From the NCBI GenBank assembly GCA_031289515.1, contig JAITPH010000281.1, positions 1-18,339 on the forward strand: 18,339 bases of DNA, written 5' to 3'. Positions 8,161-15,674 of the stretch are shown here, piece by piece. Below the pieces are notes generated by a model. That model saw only the letters and a program-made list of their open reading frames with translations. It did no database searches and was not told the origin of the DNA. Made by a program: the position numbers and the translations under genes. How positions within the stretch are numbered: position 1 is the stretch's first letter; every line of letters starts with the position of its first letter. Origin of the DNA: Tannerella sp. GTDB taxonomy: Bacteria > Bacteroidota > Bacteroidia > Bacteroidales > Tannerellaceae.

Positions 8161-9882
8161 TCATTTTGTCCAGGATTCGACCGCCTGTAACGAAGGCAAA
8201 TCCAATCCGAGGTTGTATTTTTTGTTAAGTTCAAACAACGATTGCCGCACAAGTTGCGGATTTGCGCCGGAGAGCGTTTCTACCGTCGTGTAACCGGCTT
8301 TTTGAAGCGCCGGAATCCATTCTTCAGGAACGCCGAGCGGCAGATATTTCTCCGCCGCGTCTTTCCTGACGGTCTTTTCGGGTCGCATTTGCGGGAAGAA
8401 CAGCACTTCCTGAATAGTCGATTGACCGGTAAGCAGCATCACCAGCCGGTCGATACCGATTCCCATTCCGCTTGTAGGCGGCATTCCGTATTCGAGGGCG
8501 CGCACGAAATCCATGTCGATGAACATGGCTTCGTCGTCGCCTTTCTCGCTCAGGCGCAACTGCCCCTGAAAGCGTTCCAGCTGATCTATCGGGTCGTTAA
8601 GTTCGGAATAGGCGTTGCACAGTTCCTTGCCGTTGACGATCAACTCGAAGCGCTCCGTCAATTCCGGATTATTGCGGTGACGCTTGCAAAGCGGCGACAT
8701 CTCAATCGGATAATCCGTTATAAACGTAGGCTGGATATAATTGCCTTCACATTTCTCGCCGAAAATTTCGTCGATGAGCTTGCCTTTGCCCATCGTATCG
8801 TTCACTTCAATATCGAGGCTTTTACACAGCTCTACGAGTTGTTTCTCGTCCATTCCGGAAATATCGACGCCGGTATTCTCCCTGATGGAATCTATCATGG
8901 TAATACGCTTGTAAGGCGCTTCAAAGCTGATTTTCTTGCCGTCGACGCCGACCTCGCTCAAGCCTGTCACTTCGCGGCATACCTTCTCAAGCATCTTTTC
9001 GGTAAACGTCATCATCCAGTTATAGTCCTTGTATGCCACATATATTTCCATACATGTAAACTCCGGATTGTGCGTGCGGTCCATGCCTTCGTTACGGAAG
9101 TTTTTGGAGATTTCGTAAACGCCTTCAAAGCCTCCTACAATTAGGCGTTTCAGATAAAGTTCGTCTGCAATACGCAGATAAAGCGGTATATCCAAAGCAT
9201 TATGATGCGTGACGAACGGACGTGCGGCAGCGCCTCCGGGGATAGACTGCAAAACAGGCGTCTCGACCTCGATGTAGCCTTTCGAATCGAAGTAATCGCG
9301 CATAGACGAAAAGACTCTGTTGCGTTTGAGAAAAATCTCTTTCACGTCGCTGTTTACGACAAGGTCTACATATCTCTGGCGATAGCGCTGCTCCGGGTCG
9401 GTGAAACCGTCGTATACGACGCCGTCCTTTTCCTTGACAATCGGCAACGGACGCAGCGACTTCGACAATACCGCAAGTTCTTCGGCATGAATCGAAATCT
9501 CGCCCATCTGCGTGCGGAAGACATAGCCCCTGATACCGATGAAATCGCCTATATCAAGCAGTTTCTTGAATACTACATTATACAGATCGAGATTGTTCTC
9601 GGAAGGACAGATGTAGTCGCGCGTGATGTAGACCTGAATACGGCCGGCGGAATCCTGCAACTCCACAAACGAAGCCTTGCCCATTATGCGGCGGCTCATT
9701 ATCCTGCCTGCAACGGTGACGTACCGTTTCTCGCCCTCGTCCCTGAAGTTTTCTCTTATCTCCTTCGAGAAGGCGTCTACCGGATATTCGGCCGCCGGAT
9801 AGGGGTCGATACCCATGTTGCGCAACTGTTCGAGGCTGTTGCGACGTATTATTTCCTGTTCGCTTAATTCTAATATGTTCAT
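8161..9882 (-). CDS. lysS: Lysyl-tRNA synthetase, class II
   Basis: LysS charges tRNA-Lys. From the ATG at 9882 the protein has 573 residues. The N-terminal OB-fold anticodon-binding domain (about 55-140) carries VTVAGRIMSRRIMGKASFVEL. Class II motif 2 is NFRNEGMDRTHNPEF (261-275) and motif 3 is SGMGIGIDRLVMLL (471-484). Residues about 502-573 extend beyond the point where the E. coli enzyme ends and resemble a helix-hairpin-helix unit (VPEEWIPALQKAGYTTVETL); such an extension is, as I recall, normal for Bacteroidales LysS. The TTG at 9909 is rejected because it is the last three bases of the -7 promoter element. gpsA follows after 7 nt. Confidence 0.96.
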   Translation of the reverse strand: MNILELSEQEIIRRNSLEQLRNMGIDPYPAAEYPVDAFSKEIRENFRDEGEKRYVTVAGRIMSRRIMGKASFVELQDSAGRIQVYITRDYICPSENNLDLYNVVFKKLLDIGDFIGIRGYVFRTQMGEISIHAEELAVLSKSLRPLPIVKEKDGVVYDGFTDPEQRYRQRYVDLVVNSDVKEIFLKRNRVFSSMRDYFDSKGYIEVETPVLQSIPGGAAARPFVTHHNALDIPLYLRIADELYLKRLIVGGFEGVYEISKNFRNEGMDRTHNPEFTCMEIYVAYKDYNWMMTFTEKMLEKVCREVTGLSEVGVDGKKISFEAPYKRITMIDSIRENTGVDISGMDEKQLVELCKSLDIEVNDTMGKGKLIDEIFGEKCEGNYIQPTFITDYPIEMSPLCKRHRNNPELTERFELIVNGKELCNAYSELNDPIDQLERFQGQLRLSEKGDDEAMFIDMDFVRALEYGMPPTSGMGIGIDRLVMLLTGQSTIQEVLFFPQMRPEKTVRKDAAEKYLPLGVPEEWIPALQKAGYTTVETLSGANPQLVRQSLFELNKKYNLGLDLPSLQAVESWTK

Positions 9883-9906
9883 AAATTTAATATTGAAATA
9901 CCGGTA

Positions 9907-9938
9907 CAAAAGTAATGCAAATCGGTAATAAAACCAAA
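9907..9938 (-). promoter_or_regulatory. Promoter of lysS-gpsA
   Basis: On the minus strand TTTG (9935-9938), a 20-nt spacer and TACTTTTG (9907-9914) match the Bacteroidota -33/-7 pattern. It lies in the 64-nt gap after the polyene cluster, so lysS has its own start even if read-through from the upstream operon also occurs. Confidence 0.6.
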
Positions 9939-9946
9939 ATAAAAAG

Positions 9947-11446
9947 TCAAAACAGTCCCTTAACAGCCAAATCCGAGCCTATAATTTCGGAGCATGTAAA
10001 GAAAGATGTCATTGAAACGCCCAGAACGCCATGCAGATTGAGATTCTGACCGGTCAAAAACATGTTAGGCTCCGGCGTTCGGGGCGAAAGCAGCGTCGTC
10101 AGCAGCCGGTCGCAGTTCTTGCGCACGCCGAAAGCCGAGCCGCAGGGCGTTCCGGTATAATCGCGATACGACAGCGAAGTGCTTGTATAAATGTTTTCTA
10201 TCGCGCTGTCCGTGTCCCTTAATCCCGGAACATGTTTGGAAACAAGGTTCAGACAGGCTTCCGTCTTGTTTTTCTTGTACGAAACGTAATCGTCGCCGCG
10301 GCGTCCGACCGGCGTTCCGTCCCATTGCCTGACTTCGTCCCAATACATGGGCGTCAAAATATCTATGTTTGTCGTGTAGCCGGAGCTGTCGTCGGGCACG
10401 TGAAACGAGACCATCGCGCACGAATTGACGTTTTCCGGCTTATAGTCGGCATATTTCCATAAATCGTCGGTATTGAAAACATATATGTTACGGTTCAGGT
10501 AAGGCACAATATTTTTTTTCAGGGCTACGTTTGCGGTAAACATTCCGTATGTGTTCGCCAGATTGTTCATCCTTTTGCGGTATATTTTCCTGATGCGGCG
10601 GCTTTCGTCGATCATTGAAACAGCGAGCGAAGGATGAATATTCGCTATGAAATATCCGGCTTGAATCAGTTCCTCTCCGTTATTTATTTCTACCGTTTCT
10701 ATCCTGCCGTTCACTTCGTTTAGGCGCGTCGCTTCGGCATTGAGGCGCACTGTTCCGCCCATGCTGCGGATGCTTTTGACAAGCGATTCGACTATCTGCG
10801 AGCCGCCGCCCTTCAGTCGCCACGCGCTCTGAATGAACGAGCTGTTGATCTGTGCAAAAATATACAGGGGAAATGTTTTCGGGTTAAGCTCCATCTTTAG
10901 CGACGTCCCCGAAAGGACGTTGCGAAGGAGCGGGTCGTCGACGGTCGCGGCAAGATAGTCGTAAGCCGATTTCCCGAAAAGCGACGTGCCGTAGAAATCG
11001 ACGTTTTTGTCGTTTTTCAAAAGGCTGTCGAAGATATTGCCGGAAATGTCGCGCAGGAAACCGGCGTACCGTATCAGGTTTTTGCGTTGATGCGGAAACT
11101 TTTCGGCAAGCGTTTCGGCAAATCGCTCGTAACCGCCGGCAAACATATATGAACGGTCGTTGATGACAACTTCGTCGAAACCGTTTTCGTCCATCCGTTG
11201 CCAGGGCAAGTCAAGCAAACCGAAATAGTCAAAAAGCCGGTGCAGAGGCTGTCCCCGGTCCAGGCCGCCGACGTAGTGGAAGCCTGTGTCGAAGACGTGT
11301 TTGCCGCGACGGAACGACTGCATGCAACCGCCCGGCTGCGAGTGCTTTTCTATCACGCATACGTTCATACCGTGTTTGGCAAGGATATATCCGCACTGAA
11401 GCCCGCCCAGCCCGCTCCCGATTATTACTGCGTCATATTTCTCCAT
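9947..11446 (-). CDS. FAD/NAD(P)-dependent oxidoreductase, retinol saturase / phytoene desaturase-like
   Basis: This 499-residue flavoprotein starts with the dinucleotide-binding motif IIGSGLGGLQ (G10, G12, G15) and the ribose-binding acidic residue E33 in VCVIEKHSQPGGC. FDTGFHYVGGL is typical of the retinol-saturase/CrtI group, and the C-terminal MFLTGQNLNLHGVLG is the second FAD-contact segment. Such enzymes reduce, desaturate or isomerise conjugated polyenes, and relatives occur in flexirubin-type clusters. It is the last gene of the five-gene operon and its first 14 nt overlap the end of the preceding hotdog gene, implying coupled translation. The likely substrate is therefore the polyene acyl chain made by its neighbours; the direction of the redox reaction is not known. 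Confidence 0.85.
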   Translation of the reverse strand: MEKYDAVIIGSGLGGLQCGYILAKHGMNVCVIEKHSQPGGCMQSFRRGKHVFDTGFHYVGGLDRGQPLHRLFDYFGLLDLPWQRMDENGFDEVVINDRSYMFAGGYERFAETLAEKFPHQRKNLIRYAGFLRDISGNIFDSLLKNDKNVDFYGTSLFGKSAYDYLAATVDDPLLRNVLSGTSLKMELNPKTFPLYIFAQINSSFIQSAWRLKGGGSQIVESLVKSIRSMGGTVRLNAEATRLNEVNGRIETVEINNGEELIQAGYFIANIHPSLAVSMIDESRRIRKIYRKRMNNLANTYGMFTANVALKKNIVPYLNRNIYVFNTDDLWKYADYKPENVNSCAMVSFHVPDDSSGYTTNIDILTPMYWDEVRQWDGTPVGRRGDDYVSYKKNKTEACLNLVSKHVPGLRDTDSAIENIYTSTSLSYRDYTGTPCGSAFGVRKNCDRLLTTLLSPRTPEPNMFLTGQNLNLHGVLGVSMTSFFTCSEIIGSDLAVKGLF

Positions 11447-11855
11447 CGGTCGTTCCTGCAGGCGTCAGTTCGCCTTTAAATTCGAGATATTTGGTATTTT
11501 CGCTCCCGTCATTGCGATGAACGGAGTGTTTTTCGTCGCTAATCGTCGCGTGAACGCCGTAAACGCCGTCCGTTTCGGAAATACGTATACGGATTAACAG
11601 TTGCGGCGTTGTCAGCGGAGTAATGACGGCAGACATCCTGCATTGCGCAATGTAGCCGAGAAACAGCCGCTTGCCGGTCAGTATTTCCGCACATTCCCTT
11701 ATCATTTGAATATTACAAACGCCGGGCGAAACGGGATTACCCGGAAAATGTCCCTCGTAGGCGCAAAAATCCGGCAACAAGGTCACCCGCAGCAGCGATT
11801 CGCCGTCAGCCTCCGCGCAGCTGTCTATCCTGAAATAATCGTTTTGAAGAATCAT
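11433..11855 (-). CDS. Hotdog-fold dehydratase-like subunit with His but no Glu (FabZ/ApeI-like)
   Basis: The start at 11855 gives 140 residues and an ATGA overlap with the stop of the preceding gene; an in-frame ATG at 11885 lies inside that gene and is less likely. The motif EGHFPGNPVSPGVCNIQ (34-50) is the FabZ/FabA active-site stretch. Catalytic His is present (H36), but the position 14 residues later, Glu in FabZ and Asp in FabA, is Gln (Q50). As a homodimer it would therefore lack half of the dyad. It belongs to the five-gene polyene-type operon, between the other hotdog gene and the flavoprotein, overlapping both. The likely role is dehydration of beta-hydroxyacyl-ACP in a heterodimer; a thioesterase role is a weaker alternative. 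Confidence 0.8.
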   Translation of the reverse strand: MILQNDYFRIDSCAEADGESLLRVTLLPDFCAYEGHFPGNPVSPGVCNIQMIRECAEILTGKRLFLGYIAQCRMSAVITPLTTPQLLIRIRISETDGVYGVHATISDEKHSVHRNDGSENTKYLEFKGELTPAGTTDGEI

Positions 11856-12274
11856 GCCGGTTTGATGAATATTTTCATGTTGCATCGGGCGGCTATCTCG
11901 CCGTTTACTATCGTCTCGGCGGCAAGCAGCGACACGCCGAGTATCTCGGATAATATATGGATGTGCGTTCGAAGCTCGTCGCCGACGGCAGGCAGGAAGT
12001 TGATGCGGAACTTCTTCACTTCGCCTATCATTCCCAGCGGCGCCGGCTCGTTTTTTGCCCTGGCGTTATATCCGGCAAAAGCAGAAGCCGATTGCGCGAT
12101 GTGCTCGATGAGACCCGGCTCGGTAAAACGTCCGCCGTCGCAAAACAGGTTGTCGCCCGACACGGTAAGACCGGTATCGGCATCCGATTCCGTCGCTCCG
12201 TAAAATGCGTCTATCATTATCATGGGCGCGCGCTGGGGAATCAAGTCCCTTATGTCTTCTTTTATTCCGTTCAT
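11852..12274 (-). CDS. Hotdog-fold dehydratase-like subunit with Glu but no His (ApeP-like)
   Basis: This 140-residue hotdog protein has a FabZ-like N-terminal segment DLIPQRAPMIMID (10-22), where FabZ usually reads PHRYP, and a helix EPGLIEHIAQSASAF (52-66) aligning with PGVLMIEAMAQ of FabZ. Glutamate E57 matches the catalytic Glu. The GHFP segment that supplies the catalytic His in FabZ is absent; CDGGRFTEPG stands there. It is thus the mirror image of the next gene, which keeps the His and lacks the Glu. The start codon shares its last base with the first base of the acp stop codon (TAATG order reversed as ATG over TAA at 12274), so translation is coupled. The family call is good; the partner model is inference. 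Confidence 0.8.
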   Translation of the reverse strand: MNGIKEDIRDLIPQRAPMIMIDAFYGATESDADTGLTVSGDNLFCDGGRFTEPGLIEHIAQSASAFAGYNARAKNEPAPLGMIGEVKKFRINFLPAVGDELRTHIHILSEILGVSLLAAETIVNGEIAARCNMKIFIKPA

Positions 12275-12519
12275 TATTCTTTTACACGGCTTGCGACGTA
12301 GTCATACAGGGCGCTAAACGTTTGTATATTTATTATCTCCGCACTTTTAATGCCTACTCCGAAATCCTGTTCTATCAACGCTACAAGGTCAACGAGGCTC
12401 AGGCTGTCGAGCAGAAGCGTCTTCTTTATGTCGCCGTCGGGAGTGATAGCGTCGACGTCGACCTCAAATTCGTCCGCCAGAACTTTGTTTATCTTGGAAA
12501 TCAATTCTTGTTTATCCAT
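12274..12519 (-). CDS. Acyl carrier protein dedicated to the polyene-type cluster
   Basis: The 81-residue acidic protein has the ACP helix-II signature LLLDSLSLVDLVALIEQDFG, with the phosphopantetheine attachment serine at S39 in DSLS. Its length and four-helix pattern fit a type II carrier protein. It lies 35 nt after the ketosynthase stop and touches the next hotdog gene, so it most likely serves this pathway rather than housekeeping fatty acid synthesis, whose acpP normally stands beside fabF elsewhere. It would carry the growing chain between the ketosynthase, the dehydratase pair and a ketoreductase not encoded in this window. Confidence 0.9.
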   Translation of the reverse strand: MDKQELISKINKVLADEFEVDVDAITPDGDIKKTLLLDSLSLVDLVALIEQDFGVGIKSAEIINIQTFSALYDYVASRVKE

Positions 12520-12554
12520 CTATACAGTTATTATTGTGTTTAAATATCCATCTG

Positions 12555-13775
12555 TTACAGGTTTTTTATTATCAGCGTGGAATTGGTTCCTCCAAATCCG
12601 AATGAATTTGACAGAAACGTATCAAAATGCTTGTCGATTCTTTTTGCCGGTATATTCAAATTCGCGGACGCCTCGTCGGGATTCTCGAAATTCAAATTGG
12701 CGGCTATGAAATCGTTTTTCATCATCAGGACGGAATAAATGACTTCGCTTGCGCCGGCCATCCACATCTCGTGACCGGTCTGCGATTTGGTCGAGGTCAC
12801 TTCGGGTTTGTGACTGCCGAAGACGGAATTTATCGCAAGCGCTTCGTTGCGGTCGCCGACCGGCGTGGAAGTCGCATGAGCATTGACGTATCCTATCTCG
12901 CGGATATCTATGCCGGCTTCGCGGATTGCCATTTGAAGCGAGCGGGTCGGGCCGTCGACGTTGGGCACGGAAATATGGTCGCCGTTAGCCGAAAAGCCGT
13001 ATCCCGACACTTCGGCAATGATGGGAGCGCCGCGCCTGACGGCCGAATCGTAGTCTTCGATGATTACCGTTGCCGCGCCGCCGCTCGGTACCAGTCCGTC
13101 ACGGTCGCGGTCGAACGGACGCGAGGCTTTCCACGGCTCGTCTTCGCGGACGGAAAAAGCGCTTATTCCGTCGAAGCTGCATATCGAATTGGGATTGACT
13201 TCCTGCGCTCCGCCGCACACGACGATGTCCTGCAGTCCGTTTCGTATCAGCAAAGCGCCTATTCCGATGGAATGGGAGCCGCTCGCGCAAGCCGCCGACA
13301 CGGTCATGTTCATTCCCCTGAGTTTGAAGAGGCATGAAAGATTCATCGTCACCGTCGAATTCATCGACTGGAAGATAGCGCCGGAGCCGATAAGCGTAGT
13401 GTCGTTCTTTGCGCGCATGATGTCTATGCACCTTATCACGGCGTCGGCGCTGCTGTCGTTGCCGTAAATGAGACCGACCTCGCGCGCTTCGACAATATCC
13501 GGCTCAAGCCTTGCAGCGGCAAGCGCGTCGGCTGTCGCAAGATAGGCGTATTTCACCTGCTCGGCCATGAAAACACGCTGATTGCGGCTAAGACATCCCT
13601 TCAAGTCCGGGACTTCAACATGCCCGGTCAAGGCTGAACGAAAGCCCATCGCCTTGCGCGGCGCGTCGTAAATGATACCCGACACTCCGTCATACAAGGC
13701 TTCCCGCACTTGATCCAGACCTCTTCCGAGACAGGAATAAAGTCCCATTCCGGTAATAACAACTCTCTTTTTCAT
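12555..13775 (-). CDS. Beta-ketoacyl-ACP synthase (FabF-like ketosynthase)
   Basis: The 406-residue protein has the full ketosynthase triad: C163 in VSAACASGSHSIG, H300 in NAHATSTPVGD and H335 in KSQTGHEMWMAG, plus the C-terminal FGFGGTNSTL loop. It is therefore catalytically competent and not a chain-length-factor pseudo-enzyme. It condenses malonyl-ACP with an acyl chain and heads the five-gene operon. The context (own ACP, two hotdog proteins, retinol-saturase-like flavoprotein) separates it from housekeeping FabF and places it with polyene or flexirubin-type type II systems. No second ketosynthase-like subunit is encoded nearby, unlike aryl-polyene clusters that pair a KS with a chain-length factor. 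A TAtcTTTG -7 box lies 22 nt upstream. Confidence 0.92.
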   Translation of the reverse strand: MKKRVVITGMGLYSCLGRGLDQVREALYDGVSGIIYDAPRKAMGFRSALTGHVEVPDLKGCLSRNQRVFMAEQVKYAYLATADALAAARLEPDIVEAREVGLIYGNDSSADAVIRCIDIMRAKNDTTLIGSGAIFQSMNSTVTMNLSCLFKLRGMNMTVSAACASGSHSIGIGALLIRNGLQDIVVCGGAQEVNPNSICSFDGISAFSVREDEPWKASRPFDRDRDGLVPSGGAATVIIEDYDSAVRRGAPIIAEVSGYGFSANGDHISVPNVDGPTRSLQMAIREAGIDIREIGYVNAHATSTPVGDRNEALAINSVFGSHKPEVTSTKSQTGHEMWMAGASEVIYSVLMMKNDFIAANLNFENPDEASANLNIPAKRIDKHFDTFLSNSFGFGGTNSTLIIKNL

Positions 13776-13796
13776 TGTACCTGCATTTTAAGCGTG

Positions 13797-13833
13797 CAAA
13801 GATATGAAATTTCATTAATAATTTCATAACAAA
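13797..13833 (-). promoter_or_regulatory. Promoter and operator-like palindrome ahead of the ketosynthase operon
   Basis: On the minus strand TATCTTTG (13797-13804) matches the -7 consensus. The nearest TTTG (13830-13833) is 25 nt away, longer than at other promoters in this window, so the -33 element may be weak. The spacer holds the inverted repeat ATGAAAT (13804-13810) / ATTTCAT (13821-13827). Its position between the promoter elements is where a transcription factor operator would be expected. Confidence 0.5.
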
Positions 13834-13931
13834 GCTAACATTTCCAAAGAAAATATGCGGGAATTGCCGAAAAAGCCTCTCCGTTTAGCGAAGGCTCCGG
13901 TTCAATGCAATCAATTTAAGGATTTATGCTC

Positions 13932-14165
13932 CGTCATTGTTAAAAAGATACTAAACGGGGTTGGCAAATTTCTTATAATGACGTTCTATCCTGTTCCGTC
14001 ATGTCGACCGGAGCGGAGACATCTGTTTGGGCATAAAGCCGACTGTCCTTTTAGGGCATAAAGTTAGCTGTATTGGATGACAGATGTCTCCATTCCGCTA
14101 CGCTTCAGTCGACATGACGGTCTTCCGCTGCGCTCTTGACATGACAGTCTGCCCTTTTCGTCACT
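13932..14165. repeat. Composite intergenic repeat, locus B
   Basis: This region has no gene. It starts with a degenerate copy of the module seen at loci C and D (TCATTG...ACTAAAC...AATGACG, 13934-13983). A long inverted repeat follows: left arm 13996-14026, right arm 14080-14120, sharing CCGTCATGTCGAC and GGAGACATCTGT plus complements. The loop holds a direct repeat, GGGCATAAAG at 14029 and 14055. A further partial copy (CTTGACATGACAGTCTGCCCTTTTCGTCA) ends the block near 14162. It lies between the divergent ketosynthase and ffh promoters. Confidence 0.75.
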
Positions 14166-14299
14166 TATTTCGACAAAAATGATGATCGGATTATGCGATT
14201 TATTTGATTGGTTTTTAATGTATGGTACGCGCATGTACTATATTATTATGGTTTAAAAATATTCCGAAAGGCAAGCCGTCATTGAATATCCAAGTTTTT

Positions 14300-14331
14300 T
14301 TTGGTCATATAGCAAAAAACAGTTACCTTTG
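14300..14331 (+). promoter_or_regulatory. Promoter of ffh-folD
   Basis: TTTG (14300-14303) and TACCTTTG (14324-14331), 20 nt apart, match the Bacteroidota -33/-7 pattern. The start codon ATG at 14353 lies about 15 nt after the expected transcription start. Confidence 0.65.
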
Positions 14332-14352
14332 CACCAAAATCAAAGATATAAT

Positions 14353-15672
14353 ATGTTTGAAAATTTAAGCGACAGACTTGAACGCTCATTCAAGTTGCTA
14401 AGAGGAGAAGGCAGAATTACGGAGATAAACGTGGCGGAAACACTCAAAGATGTGCGCCGCGCTCTGTTGGACGCCGATGTGAACTATAAGGTAGCGAAGA
14501 AATTTACCGATACCGTCAAGGAAAAAGCGATGGGGCAAAACGTCCTTACATCGGTCAAACCAAGCCAGTTGATGGTCAAAATCGTACACGACGAACTTGC
14601 TGCTCTGATGGGCGGCTCGACCGTCGACATCAATATCAAAGGCTCTCCGTCCGTGATCCTGATGTCGGGACTTCAAGGCTCCGGCAAGACGACTTTTTCG
14701 GGCAAACTTGCCAGCATGCTCAAAAGCAAAAGGGGAAAGAATCCGCTGCTTGCCGCGTGCGACGTTTATCGTCCCGCCGCCATCGAACAGTTGCGCATAC
14801 TCGGCGAACAGATTGGAATACCGGTATACTCCGAAGAAGACAGTAAAAACCCTGTCGAAATATCGAAACATGCTATCGCAGAGGCGAAAAGGACCGGAAA
14901 AGATCTTGTCATAATAGATACCGCCGGACGTCTGGCTATCGACGAACAGATGATGCGCGAGATAAAGGCTATCAAAGACGCCGTTAATCCCGAAGAAATA
15001 CTTTTTGTCGTAGATTCGATGACCGGACAGGACGCCGTCAATACTGCCAAGGAATTTAACGATCGCCTTGATTTCGACGGCGTTGTACTGACGAAATTGG
15101 ACGGCGATACGCGCGGCGGAGCTGCTTTGTCTATCCGGACGGTTGTCGACAAACCCATCAAGTTCGTCGGAACAGGCGAGAAAATGGACGCTATCGACGT
15201 CTTCCATCCCGAACGTATGGCTGACCGCATTCTCGGAATGGGCGACATCGTCTCGCTCGTCGAACGCGCACAGGAACAATACGACGAAGACGAAGCGAGA
15301 CGCATTCAGCGACGCCTTGCCAAAAATCAATTCGATTTCAATGATTTCATGGGACAAATCCAGCAGATAAAGAAGATGGGAAACTTCAAGGAACTTGCAT
15401 CCATGATACCGGGAATAGGTAAAATGCTGAAGAATATCGACGTCGATGAAAACGCTTTCAAAAATATTGAAGCGATAATTCATTCCATGACGCCGAAAGA
15501 ACGCGGCGATCCCGCCCTACTCAACGGCTCGCGCCGCCAGCGCATAGCCAAAGGCAGCGGTACGACCGTGCAGGACGTGAACAAACTCGTGAAACAGTTC
15601 GACGACACGCGCAAGATGATGCGTCTGATTACGACGTCAAAAGGAAACAAAATGCCAATGTTTAAAAGATAA
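14353..15672 (+). CDS. ffh: Signal recognition particle GTPase Ffh (SRP54)
   Basis: Ffh binds 4.5S RNA and signal sequences and, with FtsY, delivers nascent membrane proteins to the translocon. The 439-residue protein has an N domain (1-95), the G domain with P-loop GLQGSGKTT (106-114), DVYRPAA (137-143), DTAGRL (189-194) and TKLD (247-250), and a Met-rich M domain (about 325-439) with the RNA-binding SRRQRIAKGSGTT segment. The start was set at the ATG at 14353; the in-frame TTG at 14329 is the end of the -7 box and cannot be translated from this promoter. folD follows after 2 nt, so the two are co-transcribed. Confidence 0.97.
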   Translation: MFENLSDRLERSFKLLRGEGRITEINVAETLKDVRRALLDADVNYKVAKKFTDTVKEKAMGQNVLTSVKPSQLMVKIVHDELAALMGGSTVDINIKGSPSVILMSGLQGSGKTTFSGKLASMLKSKRGKNPLLAACDVYRPAAIEQLRILGEQIGIPVYSEEDSKNPVEISKHAIAEAKRTGKDLVIIDTAGRLAIDEQMMREIKAIKDAVNPEEILFVVDSMTGQDAVNTAKEFNDRLDFDGVVLTKLDGDTRGGAALSIRTVVDKPIKFVGTGEKMDAIDVFHPERMADRILGMGDIVSLVERAQEQYDEDEARRIQRRLAKNQFDFNDFMGQIQQIKKMGNFKELASMIPGIGKMLKNIDVDENAFKNIEAIIHSMTPKERGDPALLNGSRRQRIAKGSGTTVQDVNKLVKQFDDTRKMMRLITTSKGNKMPMFKR

Positions 15673-15674
15673 GT

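Noticed and set aside
14398..15483. 361-codon minus-strand frame opposite ffh.
   Set aside because: ffh has every SRP54 motif in the other strand; the antisense frame is a shadow of its codon usage.
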